Source of the DNA: Simiduia litorea
Lineage (GTDB): Bacteria; Pseudomonadota; Gammaproteobacteria; Pseudomonadales; Cellvibrionaceae
Direction: 5' to 3'
Assembly: GCF_042853465.1 (NCBI RefSeq)
Contig: NZ_AP031497.1
Location: forward strand, 1,860,001 to 1,924,000
Length of the DNA stretch: 64,000 bases
Of the stretch, positions 63,096-64,000 are shown piece after piece. Below the pieces are notes generated by a model. That model was not told the origin of the DNA. It made no database searches and saw nothing but the letters and a program-made list of their open reading frames with translations. The position numbers were made by a program, and so were the translations under genes. Numbering within the stretch: position 1 is the stretch's first letter; each line of letters begins with the position of its first letter.

Positions 63096-63792
63096 TAGCT
63101 TAAGTATCATCATTCCGACTTACGGTGATATCGAACAGGTTGCGGTACTTTTAAATACCTTGCAGCCCTTGCGGATGCAGGGGGCTGAATTATTGGTTGC
63201 TAATGGTTGCGCTGACGATGCCAATAGGGCGGCTGAATTGGCGTTGCTAGCAGATCACATTGTCGAAAGCCCGCCTGGCAGAGCACGGCAAATGAATGCG
63301 GCGGCGGCAAAGGCTAGTGGCGATTATTTATTGTTTCTGCACGCCGACTCGCGGGTGAGTCTGTCGCTTTTTGCGCCTTTTTTTTCACCCGATGTTACGA
63401 CTGGGCTTTGGGGTTTTTATCGTCTACGTATAGAACCTGACTATGGTTTATTGCCGTTGGTGGCTCGGCTTATCAATCTGCGGTCAGTTTTGACCCAGAT
63501 TGCCACGGGTGATCAAGCATTGTGGGTAAAGCGCGGTGTCTTCGAATCTATTGGCGGTTATCCAGATCAGGCCTTGATGGAGGATATCGAACTTTGCTCT
63601 AGGCTTGGTAAAGTCCATCGATCCACTCAGCACTCTGGTTATGTGATCACCTCGGCGCGGCGTTGGCAAAAGCAAGGCCAAGTAAAAACCATTTTAACTA
63701 TGTGGTGGTTGCGTTTGCGTTATTGGTTGGGTGCCAATCCAAATGCCTTGGCGGCTATTTATTACCCACACCTAAAGTCAAGGGTTCGCTAA
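63076..63792 (+). CDS. TIGR04283-family arsenosugar glycosyltransferase
   Basis: About 238 residues. A GT2 glycosyltransferase: LSIIIPTYGDIEQV, SPPGRARQMNAAAAKASGDY and LFLHADSRVS (DxD-like) are the marks of the family that follows ArsS. GTG start 63076 overlaps the arsS end by 20 bases; an ATG at 63046 overlapping by 50 bases is an alternative. Probably in arsenosugar head-group assembly (inference from linkage). Confidence 0.85.
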   Translation: MAAHSINSLSIIIPTYGDIEQVAVLLNTLQPLRMQGAELLVANGCADDANRAAELALLADHIVESPPGRARQMNAAAAKASGDYLLFLHADSRVSLSLFAPFFSPDVTTGLWGFYRLRIEPDYGLLPLVARLINLRSVLTQIATGDQALWVKRGVFESIGGYPDQALMEDIELCSRLGKVHRSTQHSGYVITSARRWQKQGQVKTILTMWWLRLRYWLGANPNALAAIYYPHLKSRVR

Positions 63793-64000
63793 ATGACTCA
63801 GCGTGATCGGGCTCCGGGCCTCATCGTTCAGTTTGCTAAAGCGCCGATGGTTGGCCAAGTCAAAACGCGGTTGTATTCGGCGTTAACGCCGGACGATGCA
63901 ACAGCCCTGCATTGCGCGCTAGTGACACACAGCCATCAGATGCTGAAGTCGCTCGCCAAGGTGCAGAACGTTTTAGCTGTTGCCCCACTTGACCACGATT
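63793..64000 (+). CDS. TIGR04282/DUF2064 glycosyltransferase-like, cut by the window end
   Basis: The first 69 residues of a protein starting directly after the preceding stop (TAAATG). LIVQFAKAPMVGQVKTRL matches the FAKxPxPGxVKTRL hallmark of the DUF2064/TIGR04282 family, linked to arsenosugar genes. The rest is outside the window. Confidence 0.83.
   Translation, partial: MTQRDRAPGLIVQFAKAPMVGQVKTRLYSALTPDDATALHCALVTHSHQMLKSLAKVQNVLAVAPLDHD

Noticed and set aside
1..64000. CRISPR arrays, insertion sequences or a prophage
   Set aside because: No regularly spaced repeats, transposase, integrase or phage structural genes were seen; the only phage-like item is one orphan gene at 56 kb.

Overview
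The window reads as ordinary chromosome of a marine-type gammaproteobacterium. Base composition is moderate, genes are tightly packed, and there are no insertion sequences, integrases, CRISPR arrays or rRNA genes. The gene order topA – DUF6586 gene – small gene – sulA/lexA – (LOG) – psrA – nagZ – … – methylthioinosine phosphorylase – … – mfd – long-form gap – nqrABCDEF-apbE-nqrM – sthA – PilZ gene – lolCDE – DUF2062 gene resembles that of Pseudomonas. The sodium-pumping NADH dehydrogenase and the arsenosugar genes suggest a marine Cellvibrionaceae-like lineage. That placement is an inference from synteny and family knowledge, not a database result.

Layout. 1–6 kb: a DUF5610-like protein, a thioredoxin-fold protein, a degenerate EAL-HDOD protein divergent from cheV, and the lytic transglycosylase slt. 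6–10 kb: uup, a universal stress protein and two membrane-anchored unknowns. 10–20 kb: topA and two small genes; the lexA-sulA SOS operon with two SOS boxes; a LOG-type hydrolase; psrA with a strong promoter carrying an operator-like repeat; then nagZ, an MscS-type channel, hypoxanthine phosphoribosyltransferase and methylthioinosine phosphorylase as one tight run; a cold-shock gene closes it. 20–26.6 kb: csiV and mfd on the minus strand, and the long GAPDH gene divergent from mfd. 26.9–35.5 kb: a complete Na+-NQR operon with its maturation factors apbE and nqrM, then the soluble transhydrogenase sthA. 35.5–41 kb: a small secreted protein, a PilZ protein, lolCDE, DUF2062 and a coiled-coil unknown. 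41–51 kb: adk, hemH, a histone H1-like protein, tsaB, uppP, a beta-hydroxyacid dehydrogenase, a VOC protein, an M18 aminopeptidase, a tandem CNB-rhodanese protein, a queuosine-mannosyltransferase-like glycosyltransferase and trpS. 51.8–62 kb: bioA, a DUF547 protein, a YcgR-like PilZ protein, ttcA, a phage-related small protein, lrp divergent from ald, a PAS-GGDEF-EAL protein, rsmE and tRNA-Arg(CCU). 62.1–64 kb: the start of an arsenosugar cluster (arsS plus two glycosyltransferase-family genes), cut by the window end.

Functional themes. (i) Sodium energetics: all six NQR subunits, the flavin transferase ApbE and the NqrM maturation factor are contiguous. (ii) Cyclic-di-GMP signalling: four separate proteins (EAL-HDOD, two PilZ, GGDEF-EAL) plus CheV. 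(iii) Envelope: LolCDE, Slt, NagZ, UppP, CsiV. (iv) Stress and SOS: lexA-sulA, mfd, uspA. (v) Arsenic: arsenosugar synthesis.

No wholly new multi-gene defence or mobile system is visible. The least-described items are the CNB-CNB-rhodanese protein with no rhodanese cysteine next to the QTMAN-like glycosyltransferase, a terminator-like hairpin in the mfd leader, unexplained palindromes in three divergent or upstream regions, the spacer/-10 operator candidate at psrA, and a phage-family orphan protein that has lost the expected catalytic residue.
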